Source of the DNA: Candidatus Izemoplasmatales bacterium
GTDB lineage: Bacteria > Bacillota_I > Bacilli_A > Izemoplasmatales > Hujiaoplasmataceae
DNA: 55,217 nucleotides
Reading direction: 5' to 3'
Assembly: GCA_041649275.1 (NCBI GenBank)
Contig: JBAZNL010000010.1
Location: 1-55,217, forward strand
Part shown: piece after piece, positions 1 to 8,276 of the stretch
How positions within the stretch are numbered: the stretch's first letter is position 1
Layout of the letters: the number at the start of each line of letters is the position of its first letter
Program-made: the position numbers and the translations under genes
The notes under the pieces: generated by a model
What the model was told of the DNA's origin: nothing
Database searches by the model: none
Seen by the model: only the letters and a program-made list of their open reading frames with translations

Positions 1-1290
1 CGACGTATGGCCGATCAGCGGCGTGTAGTCGAGAATGCCCGAGACCGGGATGTAGACCGAGGATCCCTCGGTGAAGCGGACCGATTTCAAGGCGTCGTGG
101 AGCGAGTTGTAGTAGTATTCGCGCGTATCGGATTCGCCGAGGGTGATGATCGACCAGAAGCCCTTGACGAAGAAGCCGGCGGAATCATGGAACCAATTGT
201 AGTAGTTCTCCTCGAATTCGATCCGCAGTTCGGGATGGACCGAGAAGTAGACCTCGAGCAGGAAGCGGTTGTACTCCTTCGAGGTCAGGCTGCTCGTGGA
301 GAGGTTGTAGCGGGTCGTGATGTAGTCGCGCAGATACATCGAGAACGGCGTGGCGTTGTAGCCGGCGTCCTTCCGGTAATCGACTTCCGGTACGTACTGA
401 ACGTAAAGCGTGTCGGTCTCGTCGACGACGATGTCGCCCTTGACCGCAAGTTCCTTCAGCGTCCCGACGATGGGATCGTCTGGGGCGAGATAATCGGTGC
501 TGTCGGCGACGTTGACGTAGCGATACACGGACGTCGAAGTGACGGAGATCGAGATCGTGCACTTGACGTAGACCTTGTCGGTGACGCTGTCGTAGTAGAG
601 GACGCCGGTCCGATAGTAGGCATCGGATCCCGAGGGGATCGAGGCGATCGTGTCGTTCGGATCGTTCACGTTGGTGTAGACGTCCGCGGTCTGCTCGCTG
701 CCGATCGTGTAGTATTCCTGACCGCCGACGTTGTAGACGGTGAATCCCGTCAGGATGTGGTAGAACTGCTTCGCGGCGATCGCGTCGTCATCCTCGCCGA
801 TGATCAGGTCGTTGGCATCGTCGATGGTGCCGGTGTTCGACGTCCGTGCGGTGGTTCCCGACACGATGAGGTCGTCCACCAGATTGAAGTAGCGCGGGGT
901 CGAATGCTCGACGATGTCGGCGGCGGTGAAGTCGACGAGGTCGCGCATCGTGAATCCGTCCATGTCCGTCCCTTCGACCGCATAGAACGCGTCGAACGCA
1001 TCGAACGGTTCGATCTCGTCCTGGTCGACCTGGTACAGGTAGAGGCTGTAGAAGCCTCTCGCGAAACTGTCGGAATAGAGTTCGCCGACGCCCGAGTTGG
1101 CGTCGCTCACGACTTTCACGTACGAGTCGTAATGCTGGAAATATCGGCTCGAACCGAGCTCGACGCCGACGAAAAGCGCGAATAGGGAGAAGAAGACGAG
1201 CGCCTTCCAGAACTGCTTGTTGAAGACCTGGCCGAGGCCCGGAATGATCGCCGAGGCGATCGCCTTGAGCGAGTGAACGGTTTTGTTCAT
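1..1290 (-). CDS. Maltodextrin ABC transporter permease, MalF-like (partial, N-terminal 430 codons)
   Basis: The frame is open from an ATG at 1290 to the window edge with no stop, so the C-terminus is missing. A good ribosome site (GGGAGGT, about 1296-1302) precedes the start. Residues 1-25 are a cytoplasmic amphipathic start containing IIPGLGQ. Residues about 29-45 form one membrane segment (ALVFFSLFALFVGVEL). Some 380 residues of polar, Asp- and Tyr-rich sequence follow and should lie outside the cell. The conserved permease core is not reached inside the window. The MalF call comes from the N-terminal pattern and from the maltose-type binding protein gene directly upstream in the same operon. 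The family is known to carry an extracytoplasmic loop, but this one is far larger than the P2 loop of E. coli MalF. A different large sugar permease is possible. Confidence 0.7.
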   Translation of the reverse strand, partial: MNKTVHSLKAIASAIIPGLGQVFNKQFWKALVFFSLFALFVGVELGSSRYFQHYDSYVKVVSDANSGVGELYSDSFARGFYSLYLYQVDQDEIEPFDAFDAFYAVEGTDMDGFTMRDLVDFTAADIVEHSTPRYFNLVDDLIVSGTTARTSNTGTIDDANDLIIGEDDDAIAAKQFYHILTGFTVYNVGGQEYYTIGSEQTADVYTNVNDPNDTIASIPSGSDAYYRTGVLYYDSVTDKVYVKCTISISVTSTSVYRYVNVADSTDYLAPDDPIVGTLKELAVKGDIVVDETDTLYVQYVPEVDYRKDAGYNATPFSMYLRDYITTRYNLSTSSLTSKEYNRFLLEVYFSVHPELRIEFEENYYNWFHDSAGFFVKGFWSIITLGESDTREYYYNSLHDALKSVRFTEGSSVYIPVSGILDYTPLIGHTS

Positions 1291-1335
1291 TGGTTACCTC
1301 CCATGTCTGGCATCCGTGTGTCCTCTTATTAGGAA

Positions 1336-1361
1336 AGATGGCCTCCTTGCGAAGGCCATCT
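1336..1361 (-). promoter_or_regulatory. Intercistronic hairpin between binding-protein and permease genes
   Basis: A perfect 9-bp inverted repeat (AGATGGCCT / AGGCCATCT) with a short loop lies between the binding-protein stop and the permease ribosome site. No clear U-tract follows on the minus strand. It is more likely an mRNA-stabilising or partial attenuation element than a full terminator. Such elements often let a binding protein be made in excess over its permease. Confidence 0.5.
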
Positions 1362-1384
1362 GAACCTAACGATGGACGGGCCGG

Positions 1385-2692
1385 TTATTTCGATCCGAGC
1401 GCCTTGGATGCGAGATACGATGCTTCGGCTTTGATCTGCTCGGTGGCGATGTCGGCGTTGGTGTCCCAGATGTTGACGACCATGGTCTGCGCGGCCGCCC
1501 AGTAATAGGTGACTTCGGCGATGGTCGGCATCGGGATGGAGGTCTGGAGCTGCGCGATCATGACCTGCATGAACGGGTCGTCGGCGATGCCGGCGATGCC
1601 GGTGACGTCGATGAGGGCGGGCAGGTCGTTCGAGGTCGTGTAGAGGATCTCCTGGGCGGTTTCGCTGGCGAGAAATTCGACGAATTTGATCGCGGCTTCG
1701 CGGTTCGAGGAGTTCTTGTAGACGGCGACCATCTGCGATCCGGCGAAGGTGCTCGGCGTATGGGTCGCGCCTTCGACGCCTTCAAAGGTCGGGAGGACGG
1801 CGGCGCCGAGATTCTCGGCACCGATCGCATCCTGCATCGAGCGGATCGACCACGGGCCGGCGATCATCATCGCGGCGACGCCCTGTTCGAAGAGGGTGGT
1901 GGAGGCGGAGTTGTAGGCGTCGTTGCCGGTGACGACCGGTTTCAGTTCGGTGGTCAGCCAGGTCAGGGCGGCAAGGAGGGCGTCGGATTCGAAGCCGACC
2001 TGCGTGCCGTCGATGCCGTCAACGCCGTGCGGACGCCATCCGAAGGCGGAGTAGACCGTCTGGAGGTAGTAGTTGTCCGCCCAGTGCGAGTTGGTCGTGA
2101 GCAGCTGTTTGCCGGGATTGTCGATCGCGTACTGTTCGGCATAGGCGATCAGTTCGGGCCAGGTGTCGAGGGCGGCGACTTGTTCGGCGGAAATCATTTC
2201 CTTGTTGTACATCATGAAGATCGATTCGATCGAGATCGGAACCGCATAAAGGGCTTCATCGGTCGTACCGAGCGTGCCGGCGGTGGCGATGTTGAGGGCG
2301 ATCGGCTGGACCGTCGTCTTCAGCGACTCGAGGAGCGAATCCGGGAGCGTGTAGACGAGGTTTTCGAGCATGGCGAGGGAGAGGTGGTCATGCGGGAACA
2401 TGAACACGTCCGCACCGAGACCTTCGACGAGACCGTAGGTCTTGAGGTCGTTGCGGGAGTCGAGGGCGCCCTTGTGCTGGAACTTGACGATGATGTCCGG
2501 ATAGACTTCGTTGAAGGCCGGGATGACCTCGGCGGCGAAGACGCCGTCGGTGTCGTCGAGCCACACCGTGATCGTGGTCGGCTGGGTCTGGCTTTCGGAG
2601 AAGTCGATGATGTTGTCAGGAAGTTCCGTACCGCAGGCGGTGAGGGTGAAGAGGACGATGAGGGTCAGAAACACGCTTAGAATTTTTTTCAT
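1385..2692 (-). CDS. Maltodextrin-binding lipoprotein of an ABC transporter (MalE/MdxE-like)
   Basis: A 435-residue extracellular solute-binding protein of the type I maltose-binding family. The start at 2692 is chosen because it gives a lipoprotein signal (MKKILSVFL, then LTAC with Cys20) and has GAGGAGA just upstream; the longer frame to 3004 only runs into the preceding gene. After the signal, ITVWLDDTDG and the later AAMMIAGPWSIRSMQ segment are typical of sugar-binding proteins of this family. It would be anchored by lipid at Cys20 and would hand maltodextrins to the permease encoded next. It lies 23 bases after the double pullulanase-associated-domain protein and is probably co-transcribed with it. 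Ligand identity is inferred from the neighbouring glucan hydrolases. Confidence 0.88.
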   Translation of the reverse strand: MKKILSVFLTLIVLFTLTACGTELPDNIIDFSESQTQPTTITVWLDDTDGVFAAEVIPAFNEVYPDIIVKFQHKGALDSRNDLKTYGLVEGLGADVFMFPHDHLSLAMLENLVYTLPDSLLESLKTTVQPIALNIATAGTLGTTDEALYAVPISIESIFMMYNKEMISAEQVAALDTWPELIAYAEQYAIDNPGKQLLTTNSHWADNYYLQTVYSAFGWRPHGVDGIDGTQVGFESDALLAALTWLTTELKPVVTGNDAYNSASTTLFEQGVAAMMIAGPWSIRSMQDAIGAENLGAAVLPTFEGVEGATHTPSTFAGSQMVAVYKNSSNREAAIKFVEFLASETAQEILYTTSNDLPALIDVTGIAGIADDPFMQVMIAQLQTSIPMPTIAEVTYYWAAAQTMVVNIWDTNADIATEQIKAEASYLASKALGSK

Positions 2693-2715
2693 GGTCTTGT
2701 CTCCTCTCATCCCAC

Positions 2716-5151
2716 TCAGAACCATTCTCTTCGGCGAGCGAAGAAGAACGCGACGCCGAAGAGGCCGAGGAGTCCGATGCTCGCGTTGTTCGCGGCGCAG
2801 CCGGTTTCCGGTGCCTGAATGGTGATGTTGAACGTGGCCTGGGATTCGTTGCCCCAGTTGTCGTAAGCGGTGACGGTGATCGGATAGACACCGGCTTTGT
2901 TCATGTTGACGATGCCTTCCGTGGGCTTCACGTAGATGCGGTCGTTGACGTTTCCGTCGCGGTCGTCGATGGCGCGGATGACCGGCCAGTAGTCGGTGCT
3001 CCATTCGGTTCCGGCGACGAACGTGAGGTCCGCTTCGGAGGTGAGGATCGTGATGACCGGGCCGGCTTCGTCGGTGACGATGACGATTTCGGCAGAACGA
3101 TTGTCAAGGCCTTCGGCGCCGTTGTCGAACACCAGCTTGTACTCGTGTCCGGCTTCGAACTCGATGGCGAATTCGATGGCGAGCTCGCTGATCGCGAGAA
3201 GGTCGTGGCTGAAGCTGACGCTGTCGATCGCATCCTCGACGGCGACGTCGTCCTTCAGGAGGGTGAACATCGCGGCGAGGTCGTAGTACGCCTTCTCATA
3301 GGTGGTTCTCTCGTAGTCGACGTATCCGTAGACCGGGACCTTGTCCGTCGGGACCATCAGTTCCATGACGAAATCGTCATGATTGGTGGTGTAGCCGAAC
3401 GTTCCGGCGGTGGCTCCGGAGATGCCGGCGTAGATGACGACGACTTCACCGGCGGCGACGTCGGTCAGGACCGCGCCTTCGATGTTGTCGTTGCCGGAAT
3501 ACTTGGTGTCGCCGGAGTGGACGATGATGCCGCCGTCCGTCGGAGCGGCGTCGGTGAGAAGGATGGCCTTGCCCGGGACTCCATCAGGCGTAATGAACGC
3601 GTCAATCATCGGAAGCGGGGTTCCCCAGCCGCTGGCGTTGACGTCCATGTTCCAGTTGTGGATGCCGAGATCGGCTTCATACGTATTGGTCTGGTTGAGG
3701 TATACGACGAGGAAATTCGACTTCGTGGAATCCGCAACGAACAGCGAAGCGGATGTGGCGCCGCTGAAGAAGTAAACGTGACGAACTTCCCCCGCGGCGA
3801 TGCCGGTCAAATCGTAAGCAAGGTCGGCACCATTCAACGAATCCTTGTGGTTCCAACGGTTGTCGGTCCCCATTTCATCAGCGATCGGAATGAATCCCAT
3901 GGACGTTGCATCAGTACCCACATTAACTTCAATCACGGCGCCGAAATCGTCAACGCCGGTCTTGGTAATGCCGTTGGATGTGCCGTTCGTCCCGGTGTTC
4001 CATGCCCACATTCCGACATCCGAATAATCACTGTCCCACTTCTGATAGTGGAAGACCACGCGAGCCATGCCGGCCGGAATTTCTGTGGCGACGTACGGAT
4101 CGTAGACGGTGTCATCGATCGTGATTCCGCCTTCACCGGTCGGAACGTAGTTGTAACCAATGATCTCATATTCCTGATACTCGGTCACGATCGGCTTCGT
4201 TAGATCGTCGTAGGACGAGGAGATTTCGGCCGAGAACTTGACCTGGACGATGCTCTTGGTGAGCGCGAAGGTTCCATCGAGCTTGCCGTCGATGAAGCTG
4301 TAGGGGGTGAATTTGAAGGCGAAGGACGATTCGGCGTACAGCGTCGCCTTGTCGAGCCCGACGAACGTTTCGGTCGCGACATAGACTGCGGTGACGTCTC
4401 CGCCTTCGAGGGCGTCGATGTCGAGAACGACGTCGGCCGTCTTCTTGTTGGCGTCTCCGCCTGCATAGACCAGGAACTTGGCCGCCGCGGCGGTGGGCAA
4501 AGCCTGCATCATGCCGACTTTGCCGAGCTTGCCTTCGGGAGTCCTGAATTCACCGGTGAAGATCTCCGTCGGGGTGCCCCAGGTAGCCCAGGCTCCGAGA
4601 GCCTCGTCGGTATACCAGCCTTCCCAGGCATGGACGCCAAGGTTCTCTTCGTAGACTTCCGAGGTCGTGAAATAGGTCACGAACACGCTGATGTACTCTT
4701 CGCTGGCGACGAAGACGCTTCTCGAGCCGCTGAAGAAGTAGACGTGCATCGTGGCGCCGGCGGCGGCCGCGGTCACATCGATCGCGAGGTCGTCCTTGTC
4801 GGTGTTCTCGTCGGGTCCGTCCATCGTGTCCTTGTGGTTCCAGCGGTTGGTCGCATCGCTGAACTCGTCGGAGATGGGAAGCGCGCCCATGCTGGTCGCG
4901 TCGTCGCCGATGGTGATTTCGAAGTACGCTCCGAAATCGTCTTCTCCGGCTTTTTCAACGCCATCGGCGGTTCCGCCGGTGCCGGTGCCCCAAACCCAAA
5001 GGCCGACATTGGTATAGACGCCGTCCCACTTCTGATAGTGGAAGACGACTTGTCCGGCTGCGGCAGCGTCGACGTTGAGGTTCTTCGTCGACATCGCGAA
5101 GCCAAGCAAGGCCGTGACAGCGAAAAACAGAAGCAACAGACTTTTCTTCAT
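2716..5151 (-). CDS. Exported alpha-glucan-binding protein with repeated pullulanase-associated domains, C-terminally anchored
   Basis: An 811-residue surface protein. A signal peptide (MKKSLLLLFFAVTALLGFA) is followed by two tandem modules of about 320 residues, starting near residues 33 and 365. Each opens with a VVFHYQKWD pullulanase-associated (CBM41-like) domain containing WVWG/WAWN aromatic sites and a HVYFFSG motif, and continues with a second domain of similar type. A beta-rich part with an Ig-like domain (YPITVTAYDNWGNES) follows. The C-terminus is PETGC, a hydrophobic segment and ARRREWF. I see no GH13 catalytic motifs, so its role is probably to capture starch or glycogen at the surface. 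It is the first gene of the binding-protein/permease operon and is divergent from the pullulanase. Confidence 0.8.
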   Translation of the reverse strand: MKKSLLLLFFAVTALLGFAMSTKNLNVDAAAAGQVVFHYQKWDGVYTNVGLWVWGTGTGGTADGVEKAGEDDFGAYFEITIGDDATSMGALPISDEFSDATNRWNHKDTMDGPDENTDKDDLAIDVTAAAAGATMHVYFFSGSRSVFVASEEYISVFVTYFTTSEVYEENLGVHAWEGWYTDEALGAWATWGTPTEIFTGEFRTPEGKLGKVGMMQALPTAAAAKFLVYAGGDANKKTADVVLDIDALEGGDVTAVYVATETFVGLDKATLYAESSFAFKFTPYSFIDGKLDGTFALTKSIVQVKFSAEISSSYDDLTKPIVTEYQEYEIIGYNYVPTGEGGITIDDTVYDPYVATEIPAGMARVVFHYQKWDSDYSDVGMWAWNTGTNGTSNGITKTGVDDFGAVIEVNVGTDATSMGFIPIADEMGTDNRWNHKDSLNGADLAYDLTGIAAGEVRHVYFFSGATSASLFVADSTKSNFLVVYLNQTNTYEADLGIHNWNMDVNASGWGTPLPMIDAFITPDGVPGKAILLTDAAPTDGGIIVHSGDTKYSGNDNIEGAVLTDVAAGEVVVIYAGISGATAGTFGYTTNHDDFVMELMVPTDKVPVYGYVDYERTTYEKAYYDLAAMFTLLKDDVAVEDAIDSVSFSHDLLAISELAIEFAIEFEAGHEYKLVFDNGAEGLDNRSAEIVIVTDEAGPVITILTSEADLTFVAGTEWSTDYWPVIRAIDDRDGNVNDRIYVKPTEGIVNMNKAGVYPITVTAYDNWGNESQATFNITIQAPETGCAANNASIGLLGLFGVAFFFARRREWF

Positions 5152-5182
5152 TTTTTCCTCCTGTTATGATTTTTGTCTCTGT

Positions 5183-5286
5183 CCACAAGAAGAAAGCGCT
5201 TGTGGCCATTTGAACGTGATTAATTCTACTACTTTCATATAATGAATGCAAGCGTTTTTATCCGACCGTAAAACGTAATCGGTTAC
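5183..5286. promoter_or_regulatory. Divergent glucan promoter region with LacI-type operator-like sites
   Basis: For the minus-strand operon there is a promoter with -35 TTGCAT (5246-5251), a 17-base spacer and -10 TAGAAT (5223-5228). Three palindromic elements lie here. One is CCACAAG...CTTGTGG (5183-5189 and 5199-5205), whose centre includes AAGCGCTT. One is GCAAGCG (5248-5254), which overlaps the -35 box. One is GTAATCGGTTAC (5275-5286). Such sites resemble operators of LacI-family sugar regulators (MalR or CcpA type). No regulator gene lies in the window. Confidence 0.55.
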
Positions 5287-5317
5287 AGACTCGAATATGA
5301 AAAAAGGCCATCTTTTA

Positions 5318-5360
5318 TGCTAGAATAAAGGCGTGTATCCGATTTTTTCACATAAGGAGG
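5318..5360 (+). promoter_or_regulatory. Pullulanase promoter and ribosome site
   Basis: An extended -10 (TGC then TAGAAT, 5318-5326) is followed by AAGGAGG at 5354-5360, seven bases before the GTG start at 5368. The -35 region is weak, which fits the extended -10. Confidence 0.6.
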
Positions 5361-5367
5361 AATATCC

Positions 5368-8217
5368 GTGATCAAGAAGATCGCATTGATCCTTTTCGTA
5401 TCCGCCACCATGCTCTTCATCCCCGCGTTCAAACACGTCGAAGCCGCGGCTTCTCCGACCGACACGATGGTCATCCACTATTTCCGCTACGCCGCCGACT
5501 ATGACGACGGGTGGAACATGTGGCTCTGGCCCGCCGCGGGCGCCGGAGCGGCCTACCAGTTCGATGAAAACGAATCCGGCGTCGTCCTCGACGACTTCGG
5601 TGCCGTCGCCACGATCGACCTCGCGGCGAACTTCCCGAGCGCGTCCTCGATCGGCATCATCATGCGCAAGGGCGACTGGGTCAAGAAAGATGTTGACAAG
5701 GATCGTTTCATCACCGTCCCCGCGACTTCCGAAGGCGGCGTCCTGCACGTCTACTTCGTCGAAGGCGACGAGCGGATCGGCTACTCCGTCGACGATCCGG
5801 ACGGCCCCGACCGCAGCGACAAGGTCGTCAACGCCTACTTCAACACCCTCCGCACGATCCGCTTCACACTCACTTCGGTCGTGACGTCCGACAAGATCAC
5901 GCTCAAGGTCAACGGCTCCGCCGCCGCCTTCACGCTGTCGCTGTCCGCCAACACCGGAACGATCACGATCCCCGCCAACGTCGATCTGGAGAACACCTAT
6001 ACGATGGAGGTTCTGTTCGGCACCGAGCTGAAGACATACGACGTGACCTTCGACGGCATCTACGACACCGAAGCCTTCATCGACGCCTACGGTTACGACG
6101 GCGACGACCTCGGCGCCGTCGTGAACGCGACCACCACGGATTTCCGTCTCTGGGCTCCGATCTCGACTTCCGTGGTCCTGAAGATCTACGACTCCGGAAC
6201 GCCGTCCGTGCTTTCCGCCAAGGATTCCGAAGCGACCGACACGCCTTCCCAGACGATCGCGATGACGAAAGACCTGAAGGGTACCTGGATCGCTTCCGTC
6301 CCCGGCAACCTTCACGGCAAATACTACACCTACACCGTCACCAACGGCATCAAGACCAACGAAGTCGTCGACCCGTACGCGAAGAGTTGCGGCGTCAACG
6401 GTCTCCGCGGCATGGTCGTCGACTTCAGCCAGACGAATCCCGCCGGCTTCACCTACGGCGACCGTCCCGACACGATGCTCAACTACACGGACGCGATCAT
6501 CTATGAAGTTCACGTCCGCGACCTCACCAGCCATTCAAGCTGGGAAGTCGACAGCCAGTACGAGTCCTACCGCGGGAAGTTCCTCGGCTTCACCGTCGAA
6601 GGCACGACCTACGGCGGCGTGTCGACCGGCATCGACCACATCAAGGAGCTCGGCGTCACCCACGTCCAGATCCTGCCCTTCTTCGATTACGGAAACGCCG
6701 TCGACGAGTCGGGCGCGGACGACCAGTTCAACTGGGGCTACATGCCGCTCAACTACAACTGCCTCGAAGGCTACTACTCCACGGATCCGTTCGATGGTTC
6801 CGTCCGCGTGAACGAATTCAAGCAGCTGATGGCGACGATGTCCAGAAACGACCTGCGCGTCGTCATGGACGTGGTCTACAACCACACCGGCCAGAGCGGC
6901 GACTCCAACTTCAACCTCATCCTCCCCGGCTACTACTACCGCATGAACAGCGACGGCTCGTTCTCGAACGGGTCCGGAACCGGCAATGAGACCGCCTCCG
7001 AGCGTTACATGATGAGCAAGTTCATGGTCGATTCCGTCACCTTCTGGGCCGAAGAGTACAACATCTCCGGCTTCCGCTTCGACCTCATGGCGCTCCATGA
7101 CACGGGCACGATGAACGCGATCGTCGCCGCACTCCACGCGATCGATCCGACGATCATCGTCTACGGCGAGCCGTGGACCGGCGGCGGGACGATCCTCTCC
7201 TCGTCGATCGCGGCCGACAAGGTCAACCTGGTCGACATGCCCGGCGTCGCTGCCTTCAACGACGACTTCCGCAACGCCGTCAAGGGCAATCCCGACGGAA
7301 CCGAGGACGGCTTCGTCCAGGACGCCAAGAACACCTCGATCATCAACCGTCTGAAATACGGCGTTGCCGGCGGCGTCCAGCTCCCGGGCATCACCCTCGA
7401 GGGACGGACCTACGGCATGTTCTGGAACGACAATCCGAGCCAGACGATCAACTACGTCACCGCCCACGACAACCTGACGCTGTACGACAAGCTCATGTAC
7501 ACCGCCACCTACGCGCAGCGCACCAACGGACTCATCAAGGAGATGCAGAAGCAGGCCAACGCCCTCGTCCTCACCGCCCAGGGCATCCCGTTCCTGCATG
7601 CCGGCTCGGAGTTCATGCGTTCGAAGCCGTGCGTCCCGGGCGACAATCCCGACGTCTGCGTGGCCACCAAGTACAACCGGAACTCCTACCAGTCGCCCGA
7701 CTCCGTCAACCAGCTTCGCTGGGATCTCAAGGCCCAGAGCGACAACACGGAGGTCTTCGAATATTATAAGGATCTGATCGCGCTCCGCAAGGCCCATCCG
7801 GCCTTCCGGATGCCCGCCGCGGCGGATGTGGAAGAGCACCTCACGTTCCTCGATTTCGGCGATTCCTCCGCCTTCGGATACATGATCTCCGACTACGCCA
7901 ATGGCGATTCCTGGGACAACATCCTGGTGATCCACAACACCGGCGACTTCGCGACCGTCACGCTCCCCTCGGGCGAGGACTGGAACCTCGTCGGGAACCA
8001 GGACGGCATCGGCGACTCGGTGATCCGCACCTACTCCGGCGGCTCGTCGATGTTCGTCATGGAGAACGAAACGGTCATCCTCTACCAGGGCGTCGTGATC
8101 GTCCCCGAGGAACCGGATACGGGATGCACCTTCCTCGGCATCCGCTTCGGAACCGTCTTCTTCGCCTTCAACGCCGTCTTCTTCGCATTCTTCATCTTCA
8201 TGAGAAGGAAACACTGA
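5368..8217 (+). CDS. pulA: Type I pullulanase, exported and C-terminally membrane-anchored
   Basis: A 949-residue GH13 debranching enzyme that cleaves alpha-1,6 links in pullulan, starch or glycogen outside the cell. The start is GTG with an ideal ribosome site. A signal peptide (residues 1-27, ending VEAAA) is followed by a CBM41 domain (about 30-150, with WNMWLWP), an E-set/CBM48-like domain (about 240-330, with FRLWAP) and the catalytic barrel. Catalytic residues read as Asp572 (GFRFDLMALHD), Glu601 (YGEPW) and Asp701 (TAHDN). The pullulanase block FNWGYMPLNYN is present, a variant of the usual NWGYDP. The C-terminus is PDTGC, then a hydrophobic segment ending MRRKH, which is the same layout as the neighbouring binding protein. 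It is transcribed divergently from the transporter operon. Confidence 0.93.
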   Translation: MIKKIALILFVSATMLFIPAFKHVEAAASPTDTMVIHYFRYAADYDDGWNMWLWPAAGAGAAYQFDENESGVVLDDFGAVATIDLAANFPSASSIGIIMRKGDWVKKDVDKDRFITVPATSEGGVLHVYFVEGDERIGYSVDDPDGPDRSDKVVNAYFNTLRTIRFTLTSVVTSDKITLKVNGSAAAFTLSLSANTGTITIPANVDLENTYTMEVLFGTELKTYDVTFDGIYDTEAFIDAYGYDGDDLGAVVNATTTDFRLWAPISTSVVLKIYDSGTPSVLSAKDSEATDTPSQTIAMTKDLKGTWIASVPGNLHGKYYTYTVTNGIKTNEVVDPYAKSCGVNGLRGMVVDFSQTNPAGFTYGDRPDTMLNYTDAIIYEVHVRDLTSHSSWEVDSQYESYRGKFLGFTVEGTTYGGVSTGIDHIKELGVTHVQILPFFDYGNAVDESGADDQFNWGYMPLNYNCLEGYYSTDPFDGSVRVNEFKQLMATMSRNDLRVVMDVVYNHTGQSGDSNFNLILPGYYYRMNSDGSFSNGSGTGNETASERYMMSKFMVDSVTFWAEEYNISGFRFDLMALHDTGTMNAIVAALHAIDPTIIVYGEPWTGGGTILSSSIAADKVNLVDMPGVAAFNDDFRNAVKGNPDGTEDGFVQDAKNTSIINRLKYGVAGGVQLPGITLEGRTYGMFWNDNPSQTINYVTAHDNLTLYDKLMYTATYAQRTNGLIKEMQKQANALVLTAQGIPFLHAGSEFMRSKPCVPGDNPDVCVATKYNRNSYQSPDSVNQLRWDLKAQSDNTEVFEYYKDLIALRKAHPAFRMPAAADVEEHLTFLDFGDSSAFGYMISDYANGDSWDNILVIHNTGDFATVTLPSGEDWNLVGNQDGIGDSVIRTYSGGSSMFVMENETVILYQGVVIVPEEPDTGCTFLGIRFGTVFFAFNAVFFAFFIFMRRKH

Positions 8218-8229
8218 TCCGAGAATGAC

Positions 8230-8273
8230 GAATCGGGCCGACTCCCGCGGAGGGAATCGGCCCGATTCTTTTT
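8230..8273 (+). terminator. Intrinsic terminator after pullulanase
   Basis: A perfect 12-bp stem (8230-8241 with 8257-8268) is followed by TTTTT. It separates the pullulanase from the convergent DUF1189 gene. Confidence 0.85.
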
Positions 8274-8276
8274 CTG

